DNA of 64,000 nt from Lachnospiraceae bacterium Zagget3 (GTDB lineage: Bacteria; Bacillota_A; Clostridia; Lachnospirales; Lachnospiraceae): NCBI GenBank assembly GCA_001941025.1, contig MSHE01000005.1, positions 90,627 to 154,626 on the forward strand, in the 5' to 3' direction. Under the pieces are notes generated by a model. That model searched no databases, was not told the DNA's origin, and worked only from the letters and a program-made list of their open reading frames with translations. The translations under genes and the position numbers were made by a program. Position 1 is the first letter of the stretch, and the number at the start of each line of letters is the position of its first letter. Positions 33,270 through 42,009 of the stretch are shown here, piece by piece.

Positions 33270-35021
33270 TCACAGTTCTTTGTTTACGACCCTCTTGACA
33301 TAACTTGTGTGAAGCAGGTGATGTGCCTTTTCACTGTTGGGCTCGCCGAGATACGTCTCATACAGTTCCTTGATGGCGGGATTCTCATGCGATTTTCGAA
33401 TCGCGCTTTCCTCGTCGAGATCGTACAGCACCTTGGCCCGCTCGGCACGTATATCAACCGTATTGCGGATATGTCCGGGTTGCTGAGGCTGTCCGCCGCC
33501 GTTGACACAGCCGCCGGGGCAGCACATGACCTCGATAAAGTGATAATCCGCCTCTCCGTTCTGGACGGATTCCAAAAGCTGCCGGGCATTCGCCAGACCA
33601 GAGCAAACCGCCACTTTCACGTCGAGGCCAGCCACGTTGTAGGTGGCCTCCTTGATGCCCTGCGTACCACGCACTTCGGTAAACTCCAGCTTCTTAAGCT
33701 CCTCCCCCGTCAGTGCCTCGACAGCGGTCCGAAGAGCCGCCTCCATCACGCCGCCGGTCGCGCCGAAGATGACCGCGGCGCCCGTGCCGATGCCCAGAGG
33801 CTTGTCAAACTCTTCATCCGGCAGGGAATGATAGTCGATGCCGGCCTGCTCGATCATGCGTCCGAGTTCCCGCGTGGTCAAAGCGATGTCCACATCGGGC
33901 ACGCCGTTTGCCGCCTGGTCGTCTCGCTGGATCTCAAATTTCTTCGCCGTACACGGCATGATGCTGACCACAACGATCTTCTCCTTATCGATGCCGTTCT
34001 TCTCGGCATAATAGGATTTCGTGATCGCCCCGAACATCTGCTGCGGGGATTTGCAGGTCGAAAGATTGTCCGTAAAATCAGGAAAATAATGTTCGCAGAA
34101 CTTGATCCATCCCGGAGAACAAGACGTGATCATCGGCAGCTTGCCGCCGTTTTGTACCCGGTTGAGGAACTCATGTGCCTCCTCCATGATCGTTAAGTCC
34201 GCGCCGAAATCCGTGTCAAACACTTCGTCAAAACCAAGCCGCCGCAGGGACGCCGCAAGCTTGCCCTGCGCGTCGGTCCCGATGGGATCGTCAAACATCT
34301 CGCCCAACGCCGCGCGCACGGACGGGGCCGGCTGCGCGATCACAATCTTGTCCGGATCCGCGAGAGCGGCAAACACTTCCGCCGTGCTGTCCTTTTCATA
34401 GAGGGCACCGGTCGGGCAGGCGGTGATGCACTGTCCGCAGCAGACACAGCTTGTCTCTCCCAGTCCCATCTCAAACGTGGAACCGATGTTTGTCCTGAAT
34501 CCTCTCTGATTCGCGCCGATGACTCCGATGCTCTGCAGGTTGACGCAGGCGCCAATACATCTGCGGCAGAGGATACATTTGTTGTTGTCCCGTACCATAT
34601 GAATCGCGGAGGTGTCCAGATCGAACTGGTTCATCTCTCCGGCGTATGCGGAGGTATCATCTACCTTATAGGTGTGGCAAAGCTTCTGGAGTTCACACTT
34701 GCCGCTGCGCACGCAGGCCAGACAATCCTGGTCATGATCGGACAGGATCAGTTCCAGTGTCTTTTTTCTGGCCGCCAGAACTTTCGGTGTGTTCGTCCAC
34801 ACTTCCATTCCCTCGTTTACCGGATAGACGCAGGCGGTAACCAGCGTTCTCGCGCCCTTCACTTCCACAACGCACATCCGGCAGGCGCCGATCTCATTGA
34901 CGCCCTTTAAGAAACAGAGGGTCGGGATCTCAATGTTGGCCAGTCGGGCCGCTTCCAAAACCGTGCTCCCTTCCGGAGCAGATACTTCCGTTCCGTTAAT
35001 CGTTAAATTTATATTTGCCAT
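33270..35021 (-). CDS. hydA: NADH-linked [FeFe] hydrogenase catalytic subunit (HydA type)
   Basis: 583 residues from the ATG at 35021. N-terminal [2Fe-2S] plant-type domain (CFLKG...GACRMC), a His-type cluster (DHDQDCLACVRSGKCELQ), two [4Fe-4S] clusters (CILCRRCIGACV, CVCCGQCITACPTGA), then the H-cluster domain: TSCSPGW (about 297), MPCTAKK (about 355) and CCPGGCVNGGGQP (about 500). Cysteine-rich modules in this order match trimeric electron-bifurcating or NADH-dependent group A enzymes. Interconverts H2 and protons. Last gene of the hyd operon. Confidence 0.95.
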   Translation of the reverse strand: MANINLTINGTEVSAPEGSTVLEAARLANIEIPTLCFLKGVNEIGACRMCVVEVKGARTLVTACVYPVNEGMEVWTNTPKVLAARKKTLELILSDHDQDCLACVRSGKCELQKLCHTYKVDDTSAYAGEMNQFDLDTSAIHMVRDNNKCILCRRCIGACVNLQSIGVIGANQRGFRTNIGSTFEMGLGETSCVCCGQCITACPTGALYEKDSTAEVFAALADPDKIVIAQPAPSVRAALGEMFDDPIGTDAQGKLAASLRRLGFDEVFDTDFGADLTIMEEAHEFLNRVQNGGKLPMITSCSPGWIKFCEHYFPDFTDNLSTCKSPQQMFGAITKSYYAEKNGIDKEKIVVVSIMPCTAKKFEIQRDDQAANGVPDVDIALTTRELGRMIEQAGIDYHSLPDEEFDKPLGIGTGAAVIFGATGGVMEAALRTAVEALTGEELKKLEFTEVRGTQGIKEATYNVAGLDVKVAVCSGLANARQLLESVQNGEADYHFIEVMCCPGGCVNGGGQPQQPGHIRNTVDIRAERAKVLYDLDEESAIRKSHENPAIKELYETYLGEPNSEKAHHLLHTSYVKRVVNKEL

Positions 35022-35035
35022 ATCTGTCCCCTCCC

Positions 35036-36826
35036 TCAGTCTGTGTAGATCGCGCCGAAGCGACAGTATTCCATACAGGTACCGCACTTGATGCACTTCG
35101 AGTTATCGATCACATGCGGCGATTTCGCCGTGCCGCTTATGGCTTCAGCCGGGCAGTTGCGCGCGCAAAGGGTACACCCTTTACACTTCTCCGGATCGAT
35201 CTTGTACTCGATCAGGTTCTTGCACACGCCGGCCGGGCAGTGCTTGTTGACCACATGTTCCATATATTCATCGCGGAAATAGCGAAGCGTGGAGAGCACG
35301 GGATTCGGTGCCGTCTGCCCCAGGCCGCACAGCGCGTTTTCCTTGATATAGAGGCAAAGCTCCTCGAGTTTATCGAGATCCTCGACCGTACCCTTGCCGT
35401 CCGTGATCTTCTCGAGCGTCTCCAGAAGGCGTTTCGTGCCGACACGACACGGCGTGCACTTTCCGCAGGACTCATCCACGGTAAACTGCAAGAAGAACTT
35501 CGCGATGTCGACCATGCAGGTGTCCTCATCCATGACGATCAGTCCGCCGGATCCCATCATGGATCCGATACTGATCAGGTTGTCATAGTCGATGGGAATG
35601 TCAAAGTTTTCCGCTGAGATACATCCGCCGGAAGGACCGCCGGTCTGGGCTGCTTTAAACTTCTTTCCGTTCGGGATACCGCCGCCGATCTCCTCAACGA
35701 TCGTGCGAAGCGTCGTCCCCATCGGGATCTCAACGAGGCCGGTGTTATTGATCTTGCCGCCCAGCGCGAACACTTTCGTGCCGTGGGACTTTTCGGTACC
35801 CATGGCAGCAAACCACTCGGCTCCGTTCATGATAATTCGCGGAACGTTCGCCAATGTCTCGACATTGTTTAAGATCGTCGGCTTCGCGAACAGACCCTGG
35901 TTTGCCGGGAACGGCGGTCTGGGCCTCGGCTCGCCGCGGTTTCCTTCGATGGAAGTCATAAGCGCCGTCTCCTCACCGCAGACAAACGCGCCGGCGCCAA
36001 GCCGGATATCAATATCAAAGTTAAAGCCGGTCGAGAAAATATCCTCGCCCAACAGGCCGTACTCTCTCGCCTGTTTCAGCGCGATCTGAAGCCGCTGTAC
36101 CGCGATCGGATACTCGGCACGCACGTAGATATATCCCTGATCGGCGCCGATCGCGTATCCCGCGATCGCCATCGCCTCGAGGACCACGTGCGGATCGCCC
36201 TCCAACACGGAACGGTCCATGAATGCGCCCGGGTCACCCTCGTCGGCGTTGCAGCAGACATATTTCTGTACGTTGCCGCGGTTGCCGGAGGCGAATTTCC
36301 ACTTTACGCCAGTCGGGAAACCGGCACCGCCTCTTCCGCGCAGGCCGCTGTCCGTGATCGTCTGGATCACCTCGTCCGGCGACATCTCGGTCAACACCTT
36401 GCCGAGCGCTTCATACCCGCCGGTCCCGATATATTCTTCAATGTTCTCCGGATCGATCACACCGCAGTTGCGCAGCGCGATCCGGAACTGCTTCTTGTAA
36501 AACACCGTGTCTTCCAGCGACTCGATATGTTTCTTTTCCTCGCCTTCCTGATAGACGAGCCGATCGACAACGCGCCCCTTTAACAGATGCTCCGTCACGA
36601 TCTCCGAAACATCTTTTACCGTAATGTTCGTGTAAAAGATGCTGTCCGGATAAACGATCACAACCGGCCCCACGGAACAGAGCCCGTGACATCCGGTCTG
36701 GACGACACAGACCTCTTCACTGAGGTCGTTTTTCTTCAGTTCTTCGTTGAATGCCTGCAGCACATCTTCGCTTCCGGCTGAGGAACAGCCGGTTCCGCCG
36801 CAGACCAATACATGTGCTCGATACAT
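35036..36826 (-). CDS. hydB: NuoF-like hydrogenase subunit (HydB)
   Basis: 596 residues. N-terminal thioredoxin-like [2Fe-2S] domain (CGGTGCSSAG, CVVQTGCHGLC), NuoF core with the NADH/FMN loop GRGGAGFPTG and VCCNADEGDPGAF, the [4Fe-4S] site ESCGKCTPCRVG, and a C-terminal two-cluster ferredoxin (CKGCTLCARNCP, CIKCGTCMEYC). It is the flavin-bearing subunit where NADH oxidation and, in bifurcating enzymes, electron bifurcation occur. 14 bases upstream of hydA. Confidence 0.95.
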   Translation of the reverse strand: MYRAHVLVCGGTGCSSAGSEDVLQAFNEELKKNDLSEEVCVVQTGCHGLCSVGPVVIVYPDSIFYTNITVKDVSEIVTEHLLKGRVVDRLVYQEGEEKKHIESLEDTVFYKKQFRIALRNCGVIDPENIEEYIGTGGYEALGKVLTEMSPDEVIQTITDSGLRGRGGAGFPTGVKWKFASGNRGNVQKYVCCNADEGDPGAFMDRSVLEGDPHVVLEAMAIAGYAIGADQGYIYVRAEYPIAVQRLQIALKQAREYGLLGEDIFSTGFNFDIDIRLGAGAFVCGEETALMTSIEGNRGEPRPRPPFPANQGLFAKPTILNNVETLANVPRIIMNGAEWFAAMGTEKSHGTKVFALGGKINNTGLVEIPMGTTLRTIVEEIGGGIPNGKKFKAAQTGGPSGGCISAENFDIPIDYDNLISIGSMMGSGGLIVMDEDTCMVDIAKFFLQFTVDESCGKCTPCRVGTKRLLETLEKITDGKGTVEDLDKLEELCLYIKENALCGLGQTAPNPVLSTLRYFRDEYMEHVVNKHCPAGVCKNLIEYKIDPEKCKGCTLCARNCPAEAISGTAKSPHVIDNSKCIKCGTCMEYCRFGAIYTD

Positions 36827-36842
36827 ATTCTACCCGCCCCCT

Positions 36843-37217
36843 TTACTTGGTTTCATCTGCCTGGAGCAGATATTTGTTTACAACGTGTCCGCCGATCAGG
36901 TGCTTCTCAACGATCTCATCCGCCTTCTCTGGGTTCATTTTCACATAAGTGACTTTCGGCTTGCCCGGTTCAAACACTTCGACGATCGGTTCATACTGAC
37001 ACAGGCCAATGCAGCCGGTCTGCGACACGACGACATTGTCCAGATGTTTTTCCTGCACGTCGTCCGACAGACGATTTAAGACCGGGCGGGCACCGCTCGC
37101 GATGCCGCAGGTGGCCATCCCAACCACAACACGGGTCTTATCGGAATCGTCCGTTCGCTGTCCGATCTCTCCCTCCATTTTCTCGCGAATTTCTTTTAAC
37201 TCTTCCAGTGATTTCAT
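36843..37217 (-). CDS. Thioredoxin-like [2Fe-2S] ferredoxin in the hydrogenase operon
   Basis: 124 residues. MATCGIASGA, TGCIGLCQYEP give the four Cys pattern of NuoE-C/[2Fe-2S] thioredoxin-like ferredoxins. The rest (PKVTYVKMNPEKADEIVEKHLIGG) matches the N-terminal part of HydB, suggesting common ancestry with it. Probably an electron-carrying accessory subunit. Lies between the ATPase gene and hydB. Confidence 0.88.
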   Translation of the reverse strand: MKSLEELKEIREKMEGEIGQRTDDSDKTRVVVGMATCGIASGARPVLNRLSDDVQEKHLDNVVVSQTGCIGLCQYEPIVEVFEPGKPKVTYVKMNPEKADEIVEKHLIGGHVVNKYLLQADETK

Positions 37218-37254
37218 ACCTACCTCCGTTTGATGTGTGACATAACCAATTCTT

Positions 37255-37803
37255 TTATTGACGAGACAGTTCGTTCTCGTTTTCCTCCAAAAACTGAGTC
37301 AGAAACTGTGTAACCTCCGGCGCGTTCAGCGGCAGATCTCCAAGGATCGCCCGGATCTCCCGCGTATCCATAACAAACGATTTCCCGTCCACGATGCGGG
37401 TATAACAAAAATCGATGTCCGGATTCATGGAAACAAGTGATTGGATCGTCGCGTTTATATCCCCGAGCGGCATACAGTCAATGTTGTCCGTACAAAACTC
37501 GGCCGTAACGGTTGTTCCGCTCCCGGGTTCGGATTGAATGGAAAACGAACCGCCCGTACACTCCGCCTCCTGCTTTAAGAAGGGAACGCCAAGCCCTACC
37601 TTGCGCGTCGTGCGCGTCGTGTAAAACGGGTCTTCCACCTGTTTGATCGTTTCCTCGGTCATCCCCGACCCATCATCCGCGATGGTCACGATGAGCCGCT
37701 GCTCCTTTGTGCGCGTCTCCACGGTGATCCCGACCAGCGAAGCGTTCGCGGAAATCGAATTCTGCGCGACATCCAAAATATTGAGTGAGATCTCCGGCAG
37801 CAT
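37255..37803 (-). CDS. Histidine-kinase-like ATPase within the hydrogenase operon
   Basis: 182 residues. GHKL ATPase boxes: N box DVAQNSISANAS, G1 DDGSGM, G2 VGLGVPFLKQEAE and GSGTTVTAEF. No phosphoacceptor (H box) domain is present, so it is not a complete sensor kinase. The last 65 residues (INATIQSLVSMNPDIDFCY...) are a separate small domain. Its ATG overlaps the NuoE-type stop by one base. A second such ATPase is encoded in the divergent module at 38884, so the two may act together in hydrogenase regulation. Confidence 0.85.
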   Translation of the reverse strand: MLPEISLNILDVAQNSISANASLVGITVETRTKEQRLIVTIADDGSGMTEETIKQVEDPFYTTRTTRKVGLGVPFLKQEAECTGGSFSIQSEPGSGTTVTAEFCTDNIDCMPLGDINATIQSLVSMNPDIDFCYTRIVDGKSFVMDTREIRAILGDLPLNAPEVTQFLTQFLEENENELSRQ

Positions 37804-38294
37804 CAGTTGTACTTCGCGAAGATCCCGTCAAGATCGCCCACGGTCAGGCGGCCGTACACTTCCCCGTCGATCATCATGACCGGAGCGAGGCCGCACGCGC
37901 CGACACAACGGCAGGCATCCAGAGAAAATCTTCGATCCGACGTGCACTGTCCGCCTTCGATGCCAAGCTTGTTCTGCACCTCCTGGAAAATGTTTCCCGA
38001 TCCCTTGACGTAGCAGGCGGTACCGAGACATACCGCGACCTGATGCCTTCCCTTCGGATACAAATTAAACATGGAATAAAATGTCGCGACCCCGTAGATC
38101 TTCTCCATGGGGATCCCCATGTCATCCGAGATCATCTTTTGCACCTCATAGGGAAGATAGCCATAGATGTCCTGTGCCTTCTGCATGATCGGCATTAGAC
38201 ATCCCTTCGTGTCACGGAGCTCATCGATCGCAGCGTGCAACTGCGCCCTTTGTTCCTTTGTCCCCTCGAACGGGGCTTGATTCGCTAAAGCCAA
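37803..38294 (-). CDS. hydC: NuoE-like hydrogenase subunit (HydC)
   Basis: 163 residues from a TTG start at 38294. TTG is chosen because GGAGGT lies six bases upstream and there is no ATG nearby; an ATG 36 codons further up has no ribosome site. Features are GCLMPIMQKAQDIYGYLP, GVATFYSMF and four Cys of the [2Fe-2S] site (CLGTACYVKG, CRCVGACGLAP). Small subunit of the trimeric hydrogenase and first gene of its operon. Confidence 0.93.
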   Translation of the reverse strand: MALANQAPFEGTKEQRAQLHAAIDELRDTKGCLMPIMQKAQDIYGYLPYEVQKMISDDMGIPMEKIYGVATFYSMFNLYPKGRHQVAVCLGTACYVKGSGNIFQEVQNKLGIEGGQCTSDRRFSLDACRCVGACGLAPVMMIDGEVYGRLTVGDLDGIFAKYN

Positions 38295-38340
38295 AATGAC
38301 ACCTCCAATACGTATAAGATTAAAAAATGGGTACTTATTA

Positions 38341-38369
38341 ATATTATCATTTACAGGGAGAATACGCAA
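38341..38369 (-). promoter_or_regulatory. Promoter of the hyd operon
   Basis: Minus strand TTGCGT (38364-38369), 17 bases, TAATAT (38341-38346), with TGA just before the -10. Lies in the divergent gap with the sensor module, so the two may share control. Confidence 0.65.
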
Positions 38370-38458
38370 GGAAGATTCCCGATATTTTGCAAATAATTCC
38401 ATATTCGGATGAAAAACGACCGCCCCTTCCCTCCGCACCTGCACCAAAAGCATTTTTG

Positions 38459-38487
38459 TTGAACGGGAAAAGGTCCTATGCTATAAT
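38459..38487 (+). promoter_or_regulatory. Promoter of the five-gene sensor module
   Basis: TTGAAC (38459-38464), 17 bases, TATAAT (38482-38487), TGC ahead of the -10. Confidence 0.8.
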
Positions 38488-38545
38488 CAAGGCGAATGAA
38501 ATCTTTTGATCGCATTCATTAACAAAAGGAAAATTGGAGGTTTTT

Positions 38546-38881
38546 ATGACGATTGAAAATGTGATGGAGCTATTGGACGCGCAGGTGCTGACTCCAGCAC
38601 TTGACTCCGGTCTCGAAATTGAAACGATCTGCGGCTCGGATATGATGAGTGACGTACTCGCTTTTGTGAAAAAGGACGCGCTTCTCTTAACGGGCCTTAC
38701 CAACCCCCAGGTGATCCGCACCGCCGATATGACGGACATCATCTGCATCTGCTTTATCCGCGGCAAATCCCCGTCCGACGAGATGGTCGAGATGGCCGAG
38801 GAATGCGGAATCTTTGTCATGCAATCGGACCTGACCATGTACGCTGCCTGTGGCAAATTGTATGAGAAAAGAGGCTATTGA
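38546..38881 (+). CDS. DRTGG domain protein 1
   Basis: 111 residues. Begins MTIENVMELLDAQVLTP and has the small DRTGG fold (LLLTGLTNPQVIRTADMTDIICICFIRGK). DRTGG domains occur beside CBS or kinase domains and are thought to be ligand-binding or regulatory. Stand-alone proteins recur beside clostridial hydrogenase genes. ATG preceded by GGAGG. First gene of the module; overlaps or touches the next gene. Confidence 0.8.
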   Translation: MTIENVMELLDAQVLTPALDSGLEIETICGSDMMSDVLAFVKKDALLLTGLTNPQVIRTADMTDIICICFIRGKSPSDEMVEMAEECGIFVMQSDLTMYAACGKLYEKRGY

Positions 38882-38883
38882 AA

Positions 38884-39303
38884 ATGGATTCGATCCACTA
38901 TCAGTTTCCGGTTGACGCCACCGACTTTACCCGTGCAGGGGAAGCCAGCAGCGAACTGAAACAGAAGTTAAAGCAACTGAACGTTCCACCGGATGCCATC
39001 CGCCGATGCTCCATTGCCATCTATGAGGGCGAAATCAACATGGCGATCCACGCCGACGGCGGTAACATCGATGTCGATGTCTATCCCGACCGGGTCCATA
39101 TGGTCTTAAAAGATGTCGGCCCGGGCATACCGGATATCGATCTGGCAATGCAGGAGGGCTATTCCACCGCCGACAATCAGGTGAACGAGTTGGGCTTCGG
39201 AGCCGGCATGGGGCTGCCGAACATGAAGCGCGCCTGCGATGAATTTCTGATCGAGACCGAACTGGGTGTCGGCACAACCGTCACCATGGAAGTCGATTTT
39301 TGA
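38884..39303 (+). CDS. Anti-sigma-like HATPase protein
   Basis: 139 residues. SpoIIAB/RsbW-like GHKL ATPase with IYEGEINMAIHA (N box), KDVGPGIPD (G1) and GFGAGMGLPNMKRACDEF (G2), ending GVGTTVTMEVDF. No kinase acceptor domain. The ATG lies nine bases after AAGAGG; a TTG six bases earlier overlaps the upstream stop and is a possible alternative. In anti-sigma relatives the kinase phosphorylates an STAS partner; none is encoded here. Confidence 0.85.
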   Translation: MDSIHYQFPVDATDFTRAGEASSELKQKLKQLNVPPDAIRRCSIAIYEGEINMAIHADGGNIDVDVYPDRVHMVLKDVGPGIPDIDLAMQEGYSTADNQVNELGFGAGMGLPNMKRACDEFLIETELGVGTTVTMEVDF

Positions 39304-39336
39304 GTGGGAAGGTTTTGATTGAGGTGATTGGATTAC

Positions 39337-40611
39337 ATGGATAAGTTTTATCACTCCGTATATCTGGATGAGGAACGCTGTGAAGGCTGTTTCACCTGTT
39401 TAAAGCGCTGCCCTACCATGGCGATCCGGATAAAGAATCACAAGGCATCCATCATACCGGAATTCTGTATCGACTGCGGAGAATGCGTGCGGCACTGCCC
39501 GCACCACGCGAAGCGCTGCCGACGCGACCAACTTGACGAGATTCGCGCGGAATTTTCTTATCTCGTCGCGCTTCCGGCCCCCGCGCTGTACAGCCAGTTT
39601 AACAACATGGAGGATGTCAACATTATCCTGACCGCCATCCTGCAGTCCGGTTTTGACGATGTGTTTGAGGTGAGCGTCGCGGCGGAGATCGTCTCCGAGG
39701 CTTCCCGCGCCTACATCGCGGAACATCCGGAGACCCGGCCGTTCATCAGCACGGCCTGTCCGACGATTGAGCGCCTTATCCGGGTGAGGTTTCCGAATCT
39801 CATCCCGCATATGCTTCCGCTCCTTCCTCCGATGGAGGTGGCGGCAAGCATCGCGCGGCGGGAGGCCATGAAAAAAACAGGCCTGTCCGCGGAAGAGATC
39901 GGCATTGTCTTTCTGTCCCCGTGTCCCTCGAAAGTCGCTTTTGTCAATTCGCCGCTTGGATTGGAGCAAAGCAACGTGGACCGCGTGATCGCGATCAAAG
40001 ACTTCTATCCGGTTTTGCTCTCCCACATGAAGGAGGCAGCCGCCGACCGGAAACAATTAAGCCGGTCCGGCAGTCTCGGCCGCGGCTGGTCGGTCAGCGG
40101 CGGAGAGTCGATCGGCGTACTTTCACACGAATATCTGGCGGCGGACGGCATCGAGAATGTCCTTCGCGTGCTCGAGGACCTGGAAGACGAAAAGTTTGAA
40201 CACAGCCTGCAGTTCGTGGAATTAAACGCCTGCTCTCCCGGCTGTGTGGGCGGCGTGCTTAACGTGGAAAACGCCTATATGGCTAAGACAAAGACGATGC
40301 GGATGAATCTGAATGAGGAGTTTTCTCATCCGGAAAATGTTGAAGAATATTCGTATCCGGGTCTGCTCGACTGGTCGGAACCGATCACCTATGAACCGGT
40401 ATACCGCCTCGGGGAGACCATGGAGGAAAGCATAGAGAACCTGGAGCGGATCGAGGCCATTCTGGAAGCGCTTCCGGGTCTGGACTGCGGGTGCTGCGGC
40501 GCGCCGACCTGCAAAGCGCTGGCAAACGATATCGTGATGCCGGGCCTTAATGCCACGATTGAGGATTGTATCTTTTTAGATCTAACAGATAAAGAGGAGG
40601 AACCAAAATGA
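39337..40611 (+). CDS. Sensory-type [FeFe] hydrogenase-like protein
   Basis: 424 residues. N-terminal two-cluster ferredoxin (CEGCFTCLKRCP, CIDCGECVRHCP), an H-cluster-like domain with TACPT (about 136), SPCPSK (about 194) and ACSPGCVGG (about 298), and a C-terminal CGCCGAPTC site (about 383-392) resembling the [4Fe-4S] site of RnfB-like proteins. Compared with the catalytic HydA in this window, Ala stands one residue before the motif-1 Cys and the GGGQP part of motif 3 is replaced. Those changes fit a sensor (HydS-like) rather than an enzyme. No PAS domain is visible. Confidence 0.85.
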   Translation: MDKFYHSVYLDEERCEGCFTCLKRCPTMAIRIKNHKASIIPEFCIDCGECVRHCPHHAKRCRRDQLDEIRAEFSYLVALPAPALYSQFNNMEDVNIILTAILQSGFDDVFEVSVAAEIVSEASRAYIAEHPETRPFISTACPTIERLIRVRFPNLIPHMLPLLPPMEVAASIARREAMKKTGLSAEEIGIVFLSPCPSKVAFVNSPLGLEQSNVDRVIAIKDFYPVLLSHMKEAAADRKQLSRSGSLGRGWSVSGGESIGVLSHEYLAADGIENVLRVLEDLEDEKFEHSLQFVELNACSPGCVGGVLNVENAYMAKTKTMRMNLNEEFSHPENVEEYSYPGLLDWSEPITYEPVYRLGETMEESIENLERIEAILEALPGLDCGCCGAPTCKALANDIVMPGLNATIEDCIFLDLTDKEEEPK

Positions 40612-40952
40612 CCGTAAAAGAATTGATCGACCACTGTGGACTGGAGGTCATCCATCCGGGCAACACCGAAGCGACTGTCACACAGCCCTATTGCTGTGAC
40701 CTTTTGAGCGTTGCGATGGGGAATGCGCCGGAAGGCTGCGCCTGGTGCACCGTGATGTCCAACATGAACACCCTCGCCGTCGCGTCACTGGCGGACAGCG
40801 CCTGCATCATTCTGTGCTGTAATGCCAACGTGGATGACAACATGAAATTAAAAGCGGTATCTCAGGATATCTGCCTGCTCCGCACAGACCAACAGATCTT
40901 TGATACCGCGCTGGAGGTGTATGAGCTGATTCATGGTAAAGCTGACGTATGA
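40608..40952 (+). CDS. DRTGG domain protein 2, Cys-rich
   Basis: 114 residues. Same fold class as the first gene of the module but with seven additional Cys, among them CCD, GCAWC, CIILCC and DICLL. They may bind a metal or sense redox. Overlaps the preceding stop by 4 bases and the next gene by 20 bases, so translation is coupled. Confidence 0.78.
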   Translation: MTVKELIDHCGLEVIHPGNTEATVTQPYCCDLLSVAMGNAPEGCAWCTVMSNMNTLAVASLADSACIILCCNANVDDNMKLKAVSQDICLLRTDQQIFDTALEVYELIHGKADV

Positions 40953-41655
40953 CCTTCACATCCATTCCTGCCTCTCACCGTGCGGGGATGACGATATGAC
41001 CCCGGCGAATATCGTGGGAATGGCCAAAATCATCGGTCTGGATCTGATCGCGCTCACGGATCACGGCTCGTGCAAAAACTGCCCCGCCTTTGCCGCCGCA
41101 GCCGAAGAATACGGCATGAACGTACTGTTCGGCATGGAACTGACAACCGCGGAGGAAGTCCATGTGCTGTGCTACTTTTCCTCCCTCGATGACGCGATGG
41201 CGTTTGATGCCGCGGAATACGAACACCTGCCCGACATCCCAAATGACCCCGCGTTTTTTGGCAATCAGCTGATCTACGATACAAACGACGAGATATGCGG
41301 AACAGAGCAAAAGCTTCTGATCTCCGCCACCGATATCCCGTTTGACGCTGTCTACGACTTCGTAACAGCCTACAACGGGGTCATGGTACCGGCGCACATC
41401 AACAAATCAACCACCAGTCTGCTGCAAAATCTGGGCTTCATCCCGGAGGGCAGCCGTTTTTGCTGCGTGGAAGTAAAAAATCCCGACGACTGGCCCGCCC
41501 TTTGCGAGGCCTATCCGTACCTCAAAAACTGCCGTATGATAAGCAGTTCCGATACGCACAGCTTGAACGGGTTTAACGAACCGATCCGGTTTTTGTCGCC
41601 GGATGAGGCTTCGCCGGAAGCGATACTAAAGCATCTGGAACAGAAAGAAAGCTGA
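40933..41655 (+). CDS. PHP domain metallophosphoesterase-like protein
   Basis: 240 residues. PHP motifs YDLHIHSCLSPCG, ALTDHGSCKN, a central GMELTTAEEVHVLCYF, PAHINKS and SSDTHSLNG give the His and Asp metal ligands. The family includes histidinol phosphatase and nuclease relatives. The substrate is unknown; a nucleotide made or used by the module is a speculation only. Overlaps the preceding gene by 20 bases. Its stop lies within the terminator stem. Confidence 0.87.
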   Translation: MVKLTYDLHIHSCLSPCGDDDMTPANIVGMAKIIGLDLIALTDHGSCKNCPAFAAAAEEYGMNVLFGMELTTAEEVHVLCYFSSLDDAMAFDAAEYEHLPDIPNDPAFFGNQLIYDTNDEICGTEQKLLISATDIPFDAVYDFVTAYNGVMVPAHINKSTTSLLQNLGFIPEGSRFCCVEVKNPDDWPALCEAYPYLKNCRMISSSDTHSLNGFNEPIRFLSPDEASPEAILKHLEQKES

Positions 41656-41677
41656 CAGCGCTCGCTGTCAGCCTTTT
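41651..41677. terminator. Bidirectional terminator after the PHP gene
   Basis: GCTGACAGC-gctc-GCTGTCAGC followed by CTTTT on the plus strand and by TTTCTTTCT on the minus strand, serving the sensor module and probably the rnf-DUF896 unit. Confidence 0.82.
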
Positions 41678-41718
41678 ACAATTTGGATCATAAGGAAGTT
41701 CGCAAGTTGCTTTCGGTC

Positions 41719-41991
41719 TCAATCGTTGTTGACATCCGAGTCTTCCAGATCGCTGTCGGTTATTCCAAGAGCGTCCCGTATGCTCCGCTCGTGCGCCTCC
41801 TTGAGATTTTCAACCGAACCGTCCGGATTCTCGATGTCGATGTTGTCGAGCTGACTCTTTAAGTTCCGCCGGAACGTGGACAGATACGTTTCGCGAAGCG
41901 CCGCCTGTTCCTCCTGTTCCTCTTCCGTTAAGCCTTCCGTCTGTTCCTTGTGGTAAAGCTCATTGATCCGATCGAGCATACCGTTTTCCAT
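41719..41991 (-). CDS. DUF896 family protein (YnzC-like)
   Basis: 90 residues. RINELYHKEQTEGLTEEEQEEQ and LRETYLSTFRRNLKSQLDNI are the typical DUF896 pattern. YnzC of Bacillus is a small helical protein linked to the SOS region. Only 18 bases behind rnfB, so probably cotranscribed. Start supported by GGAGGGGG. Confidence 0.9.
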   Translation of the reverse strand: MENGMLDRINELYHKEQTEGLTEEEQEEQAALRETYLSTFRRNLKSQLDNIDIENPDGSVENLKEAHERSIRDALGITDSDLEDSDVNND

Positions 41992-42009
41992 ATTGTCCCC
42001 CTCCGCATG

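Noticed and set aside
38295..38453. Longer HydC-type start upstream of 38294
   Set aside because: It would run across the promoter; GGAGGT is placed correctly for the TTG.
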